DNA of 64,000 nucleotides from Cyanobium usitatum str. Tous. Lineage in GTDB: Bacteria; Cyanobacteriota; Cyanobacteriia; PCC-6307; Cyanobiaceae. The stretch is from contig NZ_OY986431.1 of assembly GCF_963920485.1 (NCBI RefSeq), positions 1,054,001 to 1,118,000 of the forward strand. The letters are read 5' to 3'. The position numbers and the translations under genes were made by a program. Shown one piece after another: positions 19,219-28,854 of the stretch. The number at the start of each line of letters is the position of its first letter. Within the stretch, counting starts at the first letter, position 1. The notes beneath the pieces were generated by a model. That model saw only the letters and a list, made by a program, of their open reading frames with translations, searched no databases and was not told the DNA's origin.

Positions 19219-19917
19219 GTGTTCGGCCTGTTTCAGAACACCCCTCAGGCCCAAGCTCCCCACGTTGTGCTGGGCACCCCAATTGATGCAGCCGTAAAGG
19301 TCGGCCAGGCAGAGGCAGTTTTCGGTTGCGGCTGCTTTTGGGGGGCCGAAAAGGGCTTTTGGCGCCTGCCTGGGGTGGTTACAACAGCGGTGGGCTACGC
19401 CGGCGGCTCAATCCAGCAACCCAGCTACGACCAGGTTTGCTCCGGAAGCACAGGTCACAGCGAGGTTGTTCGGGTGGTCTGGGAAACGGCCCTGATCGAT
19501 TTCAGCGATTTGCTGAAGCTGTTCTGGGAATGCCACGACCCCACCCAGGGGAATCGCCAGGGCAATGATCGGGGCAGCCAGTACCGCTCGGTGATCTATG
19601 CGGATGATCCTGGTCTGCTGGCCTTAGCAGAGGCCAGCCGCGACGCTTACCAAGCCCTGCTGAGTAGCGCTGGCTTTGGGGCGATCACCACTGAGTTGCG
19701 CAGCAACCAAACCCTTTGGTATGCGGAGCCCTATCACCAGCAATATCTAGCCAAACCAGGCAGCAGGCCTTACTGCTCGGCCCAGCCAAGCGGACAAAGG
19801 CTCGGTGAATTTGCGGGCTCGGCCTACAAGCTCGATCCAAGGGTGTGGTCTTCCTATGACTGGACTGTGGCCCACTGCGTGCTTCGGGGGGACAATGCCC
19901 CCATCCAGCTGGCCTAA
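19219..19917 (+). CDS. msrA: peptide methionine sulfoxide reductase A
   Basis: Reduces methionine-S-sulfoxide in proteins. The catalytic motif GCGCFWGAEKGFWRLPG is intact, with GYAGG and the downstream Tyr/Glu/Asp set (STGHSEVVRVVW, FWECHDPTQGNRQGNDRGSQ, YRSVIY) placed as in MsrA. The 232 residues are somewhat longer than the minimal enzyme because of an N-terminal stretch before GCFWG and a C-terminal YDWTVAHCVL tail. The start is GTG 19219. The stop is two bases before the next small gene. Confidence 0.95.
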   Translation: MFGLFQNTPQAQAPHVVLGTPIDAAVKVGQAEAVFGCGCFWGAEKGFWRLPGVVTTAVGYAGGSIQQPSYDQVCSGSTGHSEVVRVVWETALIDFSDLLKLFWECHDPTQGNRQGNDRGSQYRSVIYADDPGLLALAEASRDAYQALLSSAGFGAITTELRSNQTLWYAEPYHQQYLAKPGSRPYCSAQPSGQRLGEFAGSAYKLDPRVWSSYDWTVAHCVLRGDNAPIQLA

Positions 19918-19919
19918 GC

Positions 19920-20216
19920 ATGTCCATGCCGCTGCTTGCCGCTGCCTTGCTCTCAATGGGGTCGCCTTGGTGGGAGGACTACGGCATCACCGAACAATTC
20001 ATCTGCCCCGATCAGAGCCGGGTCACCTTGGAGCGCAATGACGCCCAAGCTTCCCTGCTCACCGGACGCTTCCGCTCCACCATGTTTCGTGAGGCCTCAG
20101 ACCTACCAGGCATCCGTTACCGCAACGAGCAACTGACCTTGGTGCTCAGGGGCGATGTGCTGACTATGGAGCAGCAATTCAAAAGGTTGGAGTGCCTGCG
20201 CACACAGCAGGTATGA
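19920..20216 (+). CDS. hypothetical protein, possibly exported
   Basis: 98 residues beginning with a short hydrophobic stretch (MPLLAAALLSMGSPWW) that could be a weak signal peptide. The rest is soluble and charged: QFICPDQSRVTLERND, GRFRSTMFREASDLPGIRY, RNEQLTLVLRGDVLTMEQQF, with two cysteines that could form a disulfide. It starts two bases after msrA and is probably cotranscribed. I know no family. Confidence 0.65.
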   Translation: MSMPLLAAALLSMGSPWWEDYGITEQFICPDQSRVTLERNDAQASLLTGRFRSTMFREASDLPGIRYRNEQLTLVLRGDVLTMEQQFKRLECLRTQQV

Positions 20217-20229
20217 GTAGGACAGCGCT

Positions 20230-20412
20230 GTGAACCCCTTACCCGATCGCCTAGTAATTCTTGGCTTACTTATCACCCTGGGGCTCTGCTTTGCTCTGAT
20301 CTTCTGGAGCGTCAAGCTGAACCCGAGGCCCGAACCCCAGCTGCAATGGCGGGATAGGCCCTCCGCTCAGCCGGCTGGCTGGCAGAACGACCCCAAGGCC
20401 CCGCTGCTTTGA
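20230..20412 (+). CDS. small single-helix membrane protein
   Basis: 60 residues from GTG 20230. One membrane helix, LVILGLLITLGLCFALIFWS, lies near the N-terminus, followed by a polar, Pro-rich tail with basic residues. The topology suggests a thylakoid or plasma-membrane small protein. It follows the preceding gene by 13 bases, and its TGA overlaps the TTG start of the SAP-domain gene. Confidence 0.55.
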   Translation: MNPLPDRLVILGLLITLGLCFALIFWSVKLNPRPEPQLQWRDRPSAQPAGWQNDPKAPLL

Positions 20413-20750
20413 GCAAGCTCGAGCCCAGGCCACGCAAGCGCCCCCTGCATCCGCTGCCTAAGGGGCTTGTGGAGCTCTACGGGTTGCTTGCCGTGTTGTT
20501 TGTGCTAGTGCCTGAGTGGATGGCTGGCGGCGCCCTGCTGAGCTTCTCAGCCAATCGCAAGGGTTCCGACCTGCCTGCGGCCTCAGCCGTATGGAGCCGC
20601 TTGCCCGAATTGCGGCTGGCAAGCCTGGGGGTCGGTGAGCTGCGGCAACTAGCCCGGCGCCTGCGCGTTCCTGGGTATGGGGTTTTGGGACGAGAGCGCC
20701 TCACAGAACGGCTGATACGCCGGCTTAAACAGCGCAAAGCGCTGTGGTAA
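20409..20750 (+). CDS. SAP-like-domain protein
   Basis: 113 residues starting at TTG 20409, overlapping the preceding stop. A hydrophobic segment VELYGLLAVLFVLVPEWMAG lies near residue 20. The C-terminal 35 residues (VGELRQLARRLRVPGYG then RERLTERLIRRLKQRKAL) have the helix-turn-helix pattern of SAP/Rho-N nucleic-acid-binding modules. Taken together this suggests a membrane-tethered nucleic-acid-binding protein, but the role is unknown. It ends eleven bases before a tRNA gene. Confidence 0.6.
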   Translation: MSKLEPRPRKRPLHPLPKGLVELYGLLAVLFVLVPEWMAGGALLSFSANRKGSDLPAASAVWSRLPELRLASLGVGELRQLARRLRVPGYGVLGRERLTERLIRRLKQRKALW

Positions 20751-20761
20751 CTTCGATCTGC

Positions 20762-20835
20762 CGGGGCGTAGCGCAGCTTGGTAGCGCACCACTTTGGGGT
20801 AGTGGGGGTCGCAGGTTCAAATCCTGTCGCTCCGA
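20762..20835 (+). tRNA. tRNA-Pro (GGG anticodon)
   Basis: A 74-base cloverleaf. The acceptor stem CGGGGCG pairs with CGCTCCG (one G-T pair), followed by discriminator A. The D arm is AGCGCAGCTTGGTAGCGC. The anticodon stem CCACT/AGTGG carries loop TTGGGGT, anticodon GGG. The T arm is GCAGGTTCAAATCCTGT. CCA is not encoded. GGG reads proline CCC codons, common in this GC-rich genome. Confidence 0.95.
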
Positions 20836-20874
20836 TTTCGACAATTCACCGATCCAAGGTGACCTTCTTCCATG

Positions 20875-20899
20875 CCGGCTTCCCCAGCCGGTTTTTTTT
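20875..20899 (+). terminator. rho-independent terminator after tRNA-Pro
   Basis: CCGGCT, loop TCCCC, AGCCGG, then eight T. It is perfect in the stem and lies 40 bases past the tRNA, ending 20 bases before the convergent exonuclease stop. Confidence 0.9.
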
Positions 20900-20918
20900 A
20901 TGCGCCAGTCCCGGGTGC

Positions 20919-21746
20919 TCAGGCCGCTTCTGAATCGGCCTCCACCCTCTGGACCTCAAAAGCCAGGGCCTGGGCCTGGCGTTCGCTTAGGCGACGACTC
21001 CAGGCACCCCGCACCGGCTCATTCCAGCGAAAGCCTGCCTGTTTGGCCTTATGCCGCTCTGCATAGGGGAGATTGGCCCGATAGAGCAGCTTTGGCTCCA
21101 TAGCGGCAGCCAGGAGATCTTCGAGGTTGGCGCAACGCTCCAATACCTGAACTAGATAGGTGCAATCGGTAAGGGCTCGATGGGCAGCCCACACCGGCAC
21201 CCCGTAGGCCAAGGCCAGATCGCGCACCGAAGGGGCCGGCCTCAGGTGCCGCTCCGGTGGCCACTCGATATCGTCCATCGAGCAGATCCAAGGCTTGTCA
21301 ATTGGCGGCAGCGGTCCAAGCCCAAACCACTTGGCATCAAAGGCTGCGTTATGGGCTAGCACCGCATCTGCATCCGCGAGCAGGGCAAGGAAATGTTTCA
21401 GGCCCGCCTGCCAGGGCTGGGGGAGTCTGGTCACCTCTGCAGCAATGCCATTGACATGCTCCGCCGGGTTGGCAGCGGCTGGCAAAAGAAAGGAAACCTG
21501 GCTCAATACCGACCTAGTGGGTACATGAAACAGAACTGCTCCAACCTCGATGCACTGGGCTAAAACCGGCTCCAGCCCCGTGGTCTCCGTATCCAGGATC
21601 AGCAGGTTGATGGGTGCTGATCGAAGTTTTAGATCGTGGTTGGAGGGGCTGGGATCAAGAGCCACAACCTGCTTGGGCTGGGCCACCAGGCTCAGCAGGT
21701 CGCTCTGCTGCCAGAGGCTGGGCTGTTCCTCGATCGGGCCAGTCAC
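20919..21746 (-). CDS. DnaQ-like 3'-5' exonuclease
   Basis: A 275-residue protein with a DEDDh exonuclease domain at residues 45-215: LLILDTETTGLEP (catalytic Asp and Glu), LAHNAAFDAKWF, and AHRALTDCTYLVQVLE with the final His and Asp. The C-terminal 60 residues (YRANLPYAERHKAKQAGFRW) match the extension seen in many cyanobacterial DnaQ-type proteins. It is likely a DNA repair or RNA-trimming exonuclease rather than the polymerase III proofreading subunit itself. The start is GTG 21746. It is divergent from the peroxiredoxin gene across 124 bases. Confidence 0.88.
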   Translation of the reverse strand: MTGPIEEQPSLWQQSDLLSLVAQPKQVVALDPSPSNHDLKLRSAPINLLILDTETTGLEPVLAQCIEVGAVLFHVPTRSVLSQVSFLLPAAANPAEHVNGIAAEVTRLPQPWQAGLKHFLALLADADAVLAHNAAFDAKWFGLGPLPPIDKPWICSMDDIEWPPERHLRPAPSVRDLALAYGVPVWAAHRALTDCTYLVQVLERCANLEDLLAAAMEPKLLYRANLPYAERHKAKQAGFRWNEPVRGAWSRRLSERQAQALAFEVQRVEADSEAA

Positions 21747-21870
21747 ATCTGCTTGCGTTGCTCAGCCCATCGTCCCAGCTCAGCGCTAGAAAAACCGCAA
21801 CGACCGGGAATACGACTACGGCTACCTGGACACCTGCCTAGGGTAAAAACGGATGTCCAATTTGATTTAG

Positions 21871-22326
21871 ATGGCACTTGCCGCCGGAGATCGAGCCCCC
21901 CTCGTTGCCCTTAATGATCAAAACGGTGAGGGGCGCCGCAGCGATCAGTTAGGCGGCAAGGCATTGGTGCTGTTCTTCTATCCAAAAGACGACACCCCAG
22001 GCTGCACCGCTGAAGCCTGTGCCTTCCGCGACAGCTACGCCGACCTCCAGGCCCTGGGAGCTGAGGTGTGGGGTGTCAGCGGCGACGATCAGTCCAGCCA
22101 TCAACGCTTTGCCAGTCGTCACGACCTGCCCTTTCCGCTTCTGGTGGACCAAGGCAACGCCCTACGCAAAGCCTTCGGAGTTCCAAATGTGCTTGGGTTG
22201 CTGCCAGGCCGGGTCACCTACGTGATTGACGGCGAAGGCGTTATTCGCCATGTGTTCAACAACCTCCTTGATGGCGCAGCCCATCGCAACGAAGCGCGGG
22301 CGGGCTTGCAACGCCTCGCCCTCTGA
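21871..22326 (+). CDS. bcp: peroxiredoxin Q/Bcp
   Basis: A thiol peroxidase of 151 residues that reduces peroxides using thioredoxin. The peroxidatic cysteine is in DDTPGCTAEACAFRD, with the resolving cysteine five residues later, the atypical 2-Cys Bcp pattern. VLFFYPKD before it and WGVSGDDQSSHQRFA after it are standard. The start at ATG 21871 gives the family N-terminus. The stop is two bases before the DUF1350 gene. Confidence 0.93.
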   Translation: MALAAGDRAPLVALNDQNGEGRRSDQLGGKALVLFFYPKDDTPGCTAEACAFRDSYADLQALGAEVWGVSGDDQSSHQRFASRHDLPFPLLVDQGNALRKAFGVPNVLGLLPGRVTYVIDGEGVIRHVFNNLLDGAAHRNEARAGLQRLAL

Positions 22327-22328
22327 CC

Positions 22329-23063
22329 ATGACGGGCTGGCGGCAGCGCGGTGATATCTGGCAACTGGAGGCCGAGCGGCCCAGCCGCGGCACGATCGAA
22401 TTCATCGGCGGCAGTTATCTGGCGGCCACCCCCCAACTCAGCTACCGCCGCCTTCTGGAGGCACTAGCGGCTAAGGGCTGGCGGATTAGGGCCTGGACCT
22501 ATGTGCCTGGCTTCGACCACCAGGATCAGGCCAATACCGCCTGGCGGCGGTTCCGCCAGCTGCGTGATGGGGATGGAGCAGGGGGCGACTCCAGCAGGCT
22601 GATGTTGCGACTTGGTCACAGCCTGGGCTGCAAGCTGCACCTGCTGGCACCTGATGGGGGGAGGGGCGCTGCTGGGCTGGTGGCCTTGAGCTTCAACAAC
22701 TTCTCAGCCGAGCGCTCCATACCCCTGCTGGCGGAGCTCGGGCAGCAGTTCAAGTTTCGTAGCGAGTTCAGTCCCTCACCGGAGGAAACCCTGCAGCAGG
22801 TGGCGCGCACCTATCTCCAACCCCGCAACCTATTGGTGCGCTTCAATCGCGACCAGATCGACCAAAGCCAGCGGCTGCTGGGGGTGCTGCAGGGTCGTGC
22901 TGGAGATGCCAGCCGGCTGAAGGAATTCCCGGGCGATCATCTCGCCCCCGCTAGCGCAGGACTGCGACAGACCCTGCTAGGCCAGTGGGCCGACGATCCC
23001 ACTAAAAAAAGAGCCCTAGATGGCATCGCAGCGGCGGTTGATGGCTGGGCAAGCAGCTCGTAA
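22329..23063 (+). CDS. DUF1350 alpha/beta-hydrolase-like protein
   Basis: A 244-residue protein conserved in cyanobacteria and plastids. IEFIGGSYLAATPQLSYRRL matches the family N-terminus, followed by WRIRAWTYVPGFDHQ and LGHSLGCKLHLL, where GHSLG resembles a hydrolase nucleophile elbow. The function is not established. It follows the peroxiredoxin gene by two bases and is likely its operon partner. Confidence 0.8.
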   Translation: MTGWRQRGDIWQLEAERPSRGTIEFIGGSYLAATPQLSYRRLLEALAAKGWRIRAWTYVPGFDHQDQANTAWRRFRQLRDGDGAGGDSSRLMLRLGHSLGCKLHLLAPDGGRGAAGLVALSFNNFSAERSIPLLAELGQQFKFRSEFSPSPEETLQQVARTYLQPRNLLVRFNRDQIDQSQRLLGVLQGRAGDASRLKEFPGDHLAPASAGLRQTLLGQWADDPTKKRALDGIAAAVDGWASSS

Positions 23064-23140
23064 TGGCCGAGACGTTCCTACTAGGGTACACAATTACAGG
23101 TATCAGTCGGGGACTAGCTCCGACGCATGAGCCAGCCTGA

Positions 23141-24316
23141 ATGGTCACTTCTATGGATGGTGAGAGCTGGGTGCAGGTAGGCGCCTCTTCGTTAAACGAC
23201 ACCGGCCAGGCCTTTGAGCAGGCAATGCAAGCTCTGCAGTGCCCCCAGGATCCCAAATTGATCGTGGCTCTGATTGCACCAAATTTCGATTTGGCGGCGA
23301 TAGCCGAGCAGCTACATGGGACCTTTCCCCATACCCAGGTGATTGGTTGCACAACATCTGGAGAAATCACCCCATACGGGGCAGCGGCCAATGCCTTGGT
23401 GCTGTGGGCCCTCGGTGGCTCGGCAATCGAGGTGAGTACAGGTTCAGGTCAGGGTGATGAGCAAGGCCTGCGCCAGGCTGCAACCGAGGCCGCCCACTGC
23501 CTGGACCATCTGGAGCATCGGGCCAATACGATCTTGATCGTGCTCTCCGATGGCCTTTGTGGCGATCAAATGGATGTGGTTCGGGGCGCCTACGACGTAG
23601 CAGGAATCGACGTTCCCCTGGTGGGGGGATGCGCAGGTGACAATCTAGCCATGCGCCGAACCCGGCAGATCCACGGCCGGAGGGTTATGAGTCAGGCAGT
23701 GGTGGCAGCAGCCGTTAGTTCCGACCGCCCCTTAGGGATCGGCGTAAGCCACGGCTGGACCCCAGCAAGCGAGCCCATGCTGGTTACTGGGAGCAAGGGA
23801 AACATTTTATCCACTTTGGAAGACAAACCAGCCCTTGATATATATCTAGATTTCTTCAATCCGGGAGATGTTATTTCAACAGACCCTGCAGCATTTGCCA
23901 AATTTGCAGCAACTCACCCCATTGGCATTCGCCGGCGCGACAAGATTGAGATGCGCCACATCACCGGATTCAACCTCGATAGCCGCGAACTGATCCTGGT
24001 GGCAGAGGTTCCCCAGGGGGCCTTGGCCTTCCTGACCCAAGGAGATTTCGACTCGGTTCTTAATGCGGCAGCCCAGTCCTGCACTACAGCTCTCGAAGCC
24101 CTTAATGGGCTGCCACCAGTCGGACTACTAATGTTCGACTGTGTCTCACGACGGGCAGTATTTACAGAAGAGCGGATACACGAAGAGACTGACTTGATCA
24201 CCAGTACTTGCGGAGCTGTCCCGATGGCAGGGTTTTACACCTATGGAGAAATTGCCCGCACCAAGGGCGCCGGTGGCTTTCATAATCAAACCCTCGTAAC
24301 TCTGGCTATCGGCTGA
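23141..24316 (+). CDS. FIST-domain sensory protein
   Basis: 391 residues with the FIST N domain (ALIAPNFDLAAIAEQLHGTF, VIGCTTSGEITPYG, VPLVGGCAGDNLAMRRTRQ) and the FIST C domain (LLMFDCVSRRAVF near residue 320, then VPMAGFYTYGEIA). FIST domains are thought to bind small ligands such as amino acids and occur with signalling outputs. The stop overlaps the start of the GGDEF/EAL gene (TGATG), so the two are translationally coupled and probably act as sensor and c-di-GMP effector. No membrane segment, so cytoplasmic. A second ATG lies four codons in. Confidence 0.9.
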   Translation: MVTSMDGESWVQVGASSLNDTGQAFEQAMQALQCPQDPKLIVALIAPNFDLAAIAEQLHGTFPHTQVIGCTTSGEITPYGAAANALVLWALGGSAIEVSTGSGQGDEQGLRQAATEAAHCLDHLEHRANTILIVLSDGLCGDQMDVVRGAYDVAGIDVPLVGGCAGDNLAMRRTRQIHGRRVMSQAVVAAAVSSDRPLGIGVSHGWTPASEPMLVTGSKGNILSTLEDKPALDIYLDFFNPGDVISTDPAAFAKFAATHPIGIRRRDKIEMRHITGFNLDSRELILVAEVPQGALAFLTQGDFDSVLNAAAQSCTTALEALNGLPPVGLLMFDCVSRRAVFTEERIHEETDLITSTCGAVPMAGFYTYGEIARTKGAGGFHNQTLVTLAIG

Positions 24317-26058
24317 TGGAGACCTCCTGGTCCCTGCACGTGCTTTCGGAGATCCTCTCAGCTTTCTCCACGGAGGATCCAGATAATCTCCGCAATGTGC
24401 TCAACCGGGTGGCCGAATCCGTTGATGCCGAAGTAGCCGCAATCATCTGCAATCGATCAATTAACTGGTGCATAGGACTATCAGAAGAAGACCAACAACT
24501 GCTTCTGGAGGAGTTAAACAACCATCCAAGCGATATAAATATCCGCTCAGGCACCCTGCGCACCTGCTGGGCTCCTATGGGGCCAAGGAACCAGCTGTTT
24601 GTGGGCCGCCTCGGCGAACGCTTTGACTTGGAGGAACGTTCCCTGCTGAGAGCAATGGCACGTAGTATCGAACTAAGTATGAAAATGCTTACGGCTGTTT
24701 CGTCAGAAAGAAGTGCGCGTAAAAACGCCCTTTTTCAAGCTACTCATGACGCGCTTACGGGACTGCCCAATCGGCGCATGGTGCTGGACCGCCTGCAGGC
24801 GACGATTGATCATCTGTCAGCAGATGACTCCCTTTTAACGGCGGTGCTGTTTATCGATATTGATCGCTTCAAGTGGATCAATGATGCACACGGACACAGC
24901 GCCGGCGATCAACTACTTATTCATGTAAGCCATATCCTTAAGCAAGCAGTTCGTCATGATGATTTAGTCGGTCGTCTATCGGGGGATGAATTTATCGTTA
25001 TCACTCGTACTAGCCACCAAGATGACGCCAGTCAATTAGCCAGCCGGATTATTGAGGCAATCCGCCAGCCGCTGAAGGTTGCTGGCTCAGAACTCAGCCA
25101 CACCGTGTCGATCGGCATCAGCTTTGCCCACGTAGGCGATAGCCCATCAACTCTGCTGGAAAACGCGGACATGGCTATGTATCAGGCGAAGGCCTTAGGC
25201 CGTGGTCGCCACTCAAGCTTTCATTCGACCATGCGTCTGCAAGCCCAGCAACGACTTTCGCTGGAGGAGGCACTTGGCAACGCAGTGCAGAACGGGGAAA
25301 ACAAAACTTTTTTACAACCCATCTTTCGCCTCACTGACGAAACCCTCTCTGGCTTTGAAGCCCTATTGCGCTGGCAACATCCCCAACTGGGACTGCTGAT
25401 GCCAGACACCTTTCTAGAACAAGCCGAGGACAGTGGCCTGATCCAGGAGATAGACATGTGTGTGTTTGCGAGCGCCTGCGCTGCCATCGCCGGGTGGCAG
25501 CAAATTCCCGGCCTAAGCGATCTGAGGCTGTCTTCGAACCTTTCTGCCCGCAGCCTTTCCGACCCACGGGTCAAGGGACGTATCAAAGAAATCCTAGAAG
25601 CAACAGGGATCAATCCAACTAGTGTTTACCTTGAGATTACGGAAACAACCCTGGTTGAGGACAACGAGTCGACAGTGGCCACCATCAATGCACTGCGAGA
25701 TCTTGACTTACGACTAGCCATCGATGATTTTGGAACAGGCTATTCATCATTGCTTTATCTAAAGCGTTTTCCAGTAGGTGTTCTTAAAATAGATCGGTCA
25801 TTTGTGAGCGGATTGGGAAGCAATTCAGAAGACGAGGTGATTGCAACCACAATAATCTCGCTCGCCAAAGCGCTCGAGCTAGAGGTAGTGGCTGAAGGGG
25901 TGGAAAATAAGCACCAGCTGGATCGCATGCGCGAACTGGGTTGTGATTACGGCCAGGGTTACTGGTTTGGACGCCCGATCACCATTGAGGCTACGGACGT
26001 CGCCATCATCGAACCGCTTCGCCAGTCCCCCTTATCCCTTAACCCCCTAAACCCTTAA
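24316..26058 (+). CDS. GGDEF/EAL c-di-GMP protein
   Basis: 580 residues. Residues 1-130 are an N-terminal sensor-like region without a clear motif. The GGDEF domain (140-305) has [16 protein letters not shown] and [14 protein letters not shown], but the active-site loop reads SGDEF (222-226), with Ser for the first Gly. The EAL domain (315-570) keeps its catalytic set: [55 protein letters not shown] and QGYWFGRP. It is therefore likely an active phosphodiesterase, with cyclase activity uncertain. It is coupled to the FIST gene and ends overlapping the convergent acs stop by 12 bases. Confidence 0.93.
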   Translation: METSWSLHVLSEILSAFSTEDPDNLRNVLNRVAESVDAEVAAIICNRSINWCIGLSEEDQQLLLEELNNHPSDINIRSGTLRTCWAPMGPRNQLFVGRLGERFDLEERSLLRAMARSIELSMKMLTAVSSERSARKNALFQATHDALTGLPNRRMVLDRLQATIDHLSADDSLLTAVLFIDIDRFKWINDAHGHSAGDQLLIHVSHILKQAVRHDDLVGRLSGDEFIVITRTSHQDDASQLASRIIEAIRQPLKVAGSELSHTVSIGISFAHVGDSPSTLLENADMAMYQAKALGRGRHSSFHSTMRLQAQQRLSLEEALGNAVQNGENKTFLQPIFRLTDETLSGFEALLRWQHPQLGLLMPDTFLEQAEDSGLIQEIDMCVFASACAAIAGWQQIPGLSDLRLSSNLSARSLSDPRVKGRIKEILEATGINPTSVYLEITETTLVEDNESTVATINALRDLDLRLAIDDFGTGYSSLLYLKRFPVGVLKIDRSFVSGLGSNSEDEVIATTIISLAKALELEVVAEGVENKHQLDRMRELGCDYGQGYWFGRPITIEATDVAIIEPLRQSPLSLNPLNP

Positions 26059-28029
26059 AGAGTCGAGCACGGAACGGTCCTCCAAGGTGGAGGTATCACC
26101 AGTCACTTCCTGGCCAGAGGCCAGGGCCCGCAGGATGCGGCGCATGATTTTGCCGCTACGGGTTTTGGGTAGGGAATCGGTGAAACGAATCTCATCGGGC
26201 TTGGCGATCGGGCCGATCTCTTTAGCCACATGGGCCCGCAACTCGGCAATCAGATCGTCGTCGCCGCAGCGGCCGGCTTCCAGGGTCACAAAGGCCACAA
26301 TCCCCTCTCCCTTGAGCTCATCTGGCCTTCCCACCACCGCCGCCTCAGCCACGGTGGGATGGCTCACCAGAGCACTCTCAATTTCCATCGTGCCGAGTCG
26401 GTGACCACTCACGTTGATCACGTCATCAATCCGGCCCATCACCCAGAAGTAGCCGTCGGCGTCGCGGCGGGCGCCATCACCGGCGAAATACAGGTAGGAG
26501 CCATCGGCTGGTCTGATCTCCTCCCAGTAGCTCTTGCGAAAGCGCTCAGGATCGCCATGCACGGTGCGCATCATCCCTGGCCATGGCCTTCGCACTGCCA
26601 GGTAGCCCCCGGCATCAGCCGGCTGGGATACGCCATCCATGTCGACGATGTCAGCAGCAATTCCAGGCAGGGGCAGGGTGCAGGAGCCGGGCTTGGTGGG
26701 GGTGGCGCCGGGCAGGGGGCTGATCATCACGCCGCCGGTCTCGGTTTGCCACCAGGTGTCCACTACTGGGCAGCGGTCGCCGCCGATCACATCCCGGTAC
26801 CACATCCAAGCCTCGGGATTGATCGGCTCACCCACGGTGCCGAGGATTCGCAACGAGCTCATGTCGTATTGATCCGGCACGGCGCGGCCTCCCTTCATAA
26901 AAGCCCGGATCGCCGTGGGGGCGGTATAGAAAATTGTGCAGCGATGCTTCTGAATTACCTCCCAGAAGGCACCTGGCTTGCTCGGCCTGGGTGCACCCTC
27001 GTACATCACCGTGGTGGCGCCATTGGAGAGGGGCCCGTAGACGATGTAGCTATGGCCGGTGATCCAGCCCACATCGGCGGTGCACCAGTGGATGTCGTCC
27101 TCGCGGATGTCGAAGATCCACTGGAAGGTGAGGTGGGCCCAGAGGTTGTAGCCGGCGGTCGTATGTACGACCCCCTTGGGTTTGCCAGTGGAGCCAGAGG
27201 TGTAGAGCACAAATAGGCGGTCTTCGCTGGCCATGGGCTCGGCGGGGCACTCAGGGCTCTGCCCATCCACAAGCTCGTGCCACCAGTGGTCCCGCCCAGT
27301 AGCCATGGCGCAGTCGCCCTTAATCCGCTGCACCACCAGCACATGCTCAACGCTTGGTGCGCCGCCTTTAGCCGCAAGAGCCTCATCCACCGCGGGCTTG
27401 AGGGGCACGGGCTTGTCCTTACGGAAGCCGCCATCGGCGGTGATCACCGCCTTCACCTGGCCATCGATCAGCCGATCCCGCAGGGCATCGGCTGAGAAGC
27501 CGCCAAACACCACCGAGTGGGGGGCACCGATGCGGGCACAGGCCAGCATGGCAATAGCTGCCTCCGGCACCATCGGCATGTAGAGGGCCACCAAGTCGCC
27601 CTTGCCGATGCCAAGAGCCTTTAGGGCATTGCTGGCCTTACACACCTCGGCATGCAGTTGGCGGTAGGTGAAACTGAGGCTGTCGCCGGGCTCCCCTTCC
27701 CAGATTAGGGCCGTTTTGTCAGCGCGGGGCCTGGCGAGGTGTCGATCAAGACAATTGAAGGAGAGGTTGGTGGTGCCCCCTGGAAACCACTTGGCGAAAG
27801 GCGGATCACTCCAATCGAGCACCGAATCAAAAGGCTCAAACCAGTGCAGCTCACTACGGGCCAGGTCGCCCCAGAAGCCATCGGGATCACTTTCAGCCTT
27901 GTCGCATAGGACCCGGTATGCATCCAGAGAGCCAATGCGGGCCGAGGCGGCCAGCTCAGCTGGCGGTGCAAACAACCGTTGCTCCTGGAGCACCGATTCG
28001 ATCGTCTGGCCCGGTGTGGCATCAGGCAT
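26047..28029 (-). CDS. acs: acetyl-CoA synthetase
   Basis: A 660-residue AMP-forming acyl-CoA synthetase that activates acetate. The ATP loop [15 protein letters not shown], the WWQTETGG motif and the hinge/adenylate motif [11 protein letters not shown]-like segment are present (here [18 protein letters not shown]). The C-terminal [14 protein letters not shown] contains the lysine that is acetylated in bacterial Acs. Length and the N-terminal region are typical. ATG 28029 is preceded at 28058-28110 by a 14-bp tandem repeat array that may control it. Confidence 0.95.
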   Translation of the reverse strand: MPDATPGQTIESVLQEQRLFAPPAELAASARIGSLDAYRVLCDKAESDPDGFWGDLARSELHWFEPFDSVLDWSDPPFAKWFPGGTTNLSFNCLDRHLARPRADKTALIWEGEPGDSLSFTYRQLHAEVCKASNALKALGIGKGDLVALYMPMVPEAAIAMLACARIGAPHSVVFGGFSADALRDRLIDGQVKAVITADGGFRKDKPVPLKPAVDEALAAKGGAPSVEHVLVVQRIKGDCAMATGRDHWWHELVDGQSPECPAEPMASEDRLFVLYTSGSTGKPKGVVHTTAGYNLWAHLTFQWIFDIREDDIHWCTADVGWITGHSYIVYGPLSNGATTVMYEGAPRPSKPGAFWEVIQKHRCTIFYTAPTAIRAFMKGGRAVPDQYDMSSLRILGTVGEPINPEAWMWYRDVIGGDRCPVVDTWWQTETGGVMISPLPGATPTKPGSCTLPLPGIAADIVDMDGVSQPADAGGYLAVRRPWPGMMRTVHGDPERFRKSYWEEIRPADGSYLYFAGDGARRDADGYFWVMGRIDDVINVSGHRLGTMEIESALVSHPTVAEAAVVGRPDELKGEGIVAFVTLEAGRCGDDDLIAELRAHVAKEIGPIAKPDEIRFTDSLPKTRSGKIMRRILRALASGQEVTGDTSTLEDRSVLDSLRV

Positions 28030-28057
28030 GGGAGGCAGACAAGAAGATGCTGACGGG

Positions 28058-28110
28058 CAGTTGCTAACGGTCAGTTGCTAACGGTCAGTTGCTAACGGTC
28101 AGTTACCAAC
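28058..28110. repeat. 14-bp tandem repeat upstream of acs
   Basis: Three perfect copies of CAGTTGCTAACGGT at 28058, 28072 and 28086, with a partial fourth (CAGTTACCAAC). The array lies about 30-80 bases upstream of the acs start, in its presumed promoter or leader. Confidence 0.95.
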
Positions 28111-28192
28111 AAATAATTTTAACCAGCTAGCGCCGCAGTCTCAGACTCCCTGCACCGGCATGTAACGGGACGTCGTGGTGCAGGATAGGTGG

Positions 28193-28840
28193 ATGGGTCC
28201 TGCTGCCTGCCTGTTCGATCTCGACGGCCTGCTTCTAGACAACGAACCACTGCAGGCCAGGGCCTGGCATAACGCCGCCGCCCACTTCGGTTGCCAGCTC
28301 GGTGCTGAACAGTTGCTCAGCCTCCGGGGCCAGCGCCGGTTGGATTGCGCTGCCCTGGTGTGCCGCTGGATCGCAGCTGCAGGCTCAAATCCCCCCAGTT
28401 GTGAGGAGCTGCTGGCCGTGCGCCAACCCCTGGCCGATGCCTTAGTGCCCACCGCTGCCGCAATGGACGGCGCCGCCGAGTTGGTGCAGATGTGTAGGGA
28501 CCACCTGGTCCCCATGGCCCTCGTCACCAGCAGCTCCCAGGAGGCGGTGCGGCGTAAGGCTGCGCCCCACCGATGGCTGGAGCTGATCCAGGTTCGGGTG
28601 TACGGCGATGATCCGGCCCTGGCGGCGGGCAAACCGGCACCGGACCCATTTCTGCTCGCAGCTAAACGGCTTGGCCGCAATCCCGGCGACTGCTGGGCCT
28701 TCGAAGATTCAGCCGCCGGTATCGAGGCCGCAGTGGCCGCTGGTTGTCAGGTGTATGCCCTTCTCCCCAGCGAGGCAGGTGCCCAAGCAACACCAGCCGG
28801 GGTGTCCCGCCTCAATTCGCTTAGAGATGTGCGCTGGTAG
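28193..28840 (+). CDS. HAD-superfamily hydrolase
   Basis: A 215-residue phosphatase-like protein of HAD subfamily I. Motif I is LFDLDGLLLDNEP (nucleophile Asp and the +2 Asp), motif II is ALVTSSSQEAV, the motif III lysine lies near KPAPDPFLLAAKRLG, and motif IV is CWAFEDSAAGIEAA. The helical cap lies between motifs I and II. Resembles beta-phosphoglucomutase or generic sugar phosphatases; the substrate is unknown. I chose ATG 28193 (AGGA seven bases upstream); GTG 28175 is an alternative. Confidence 0.85.
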   Translation: MGPAACLFDLDGLLLDNEPLQARAWHNAAAHFGCQLGAEQLLSLRGQRRLDCAALVCRWIAAAGSNPPSCEELLAVRQPLADALVPTAAAMDGAAELVQMCRDHLVPMALVTSSSQEAVRRKAAPHRWLELIQVRVYGDDPALAAGKPAPDPFLLAAKRLGRNPGDCWAFEDSAAGIEAAVAAGCQVYALLPSEAGAQATPAGVSRLNSLRDVRW

Positions 28841-28854
28841 CTGGCTGAGCAGCG

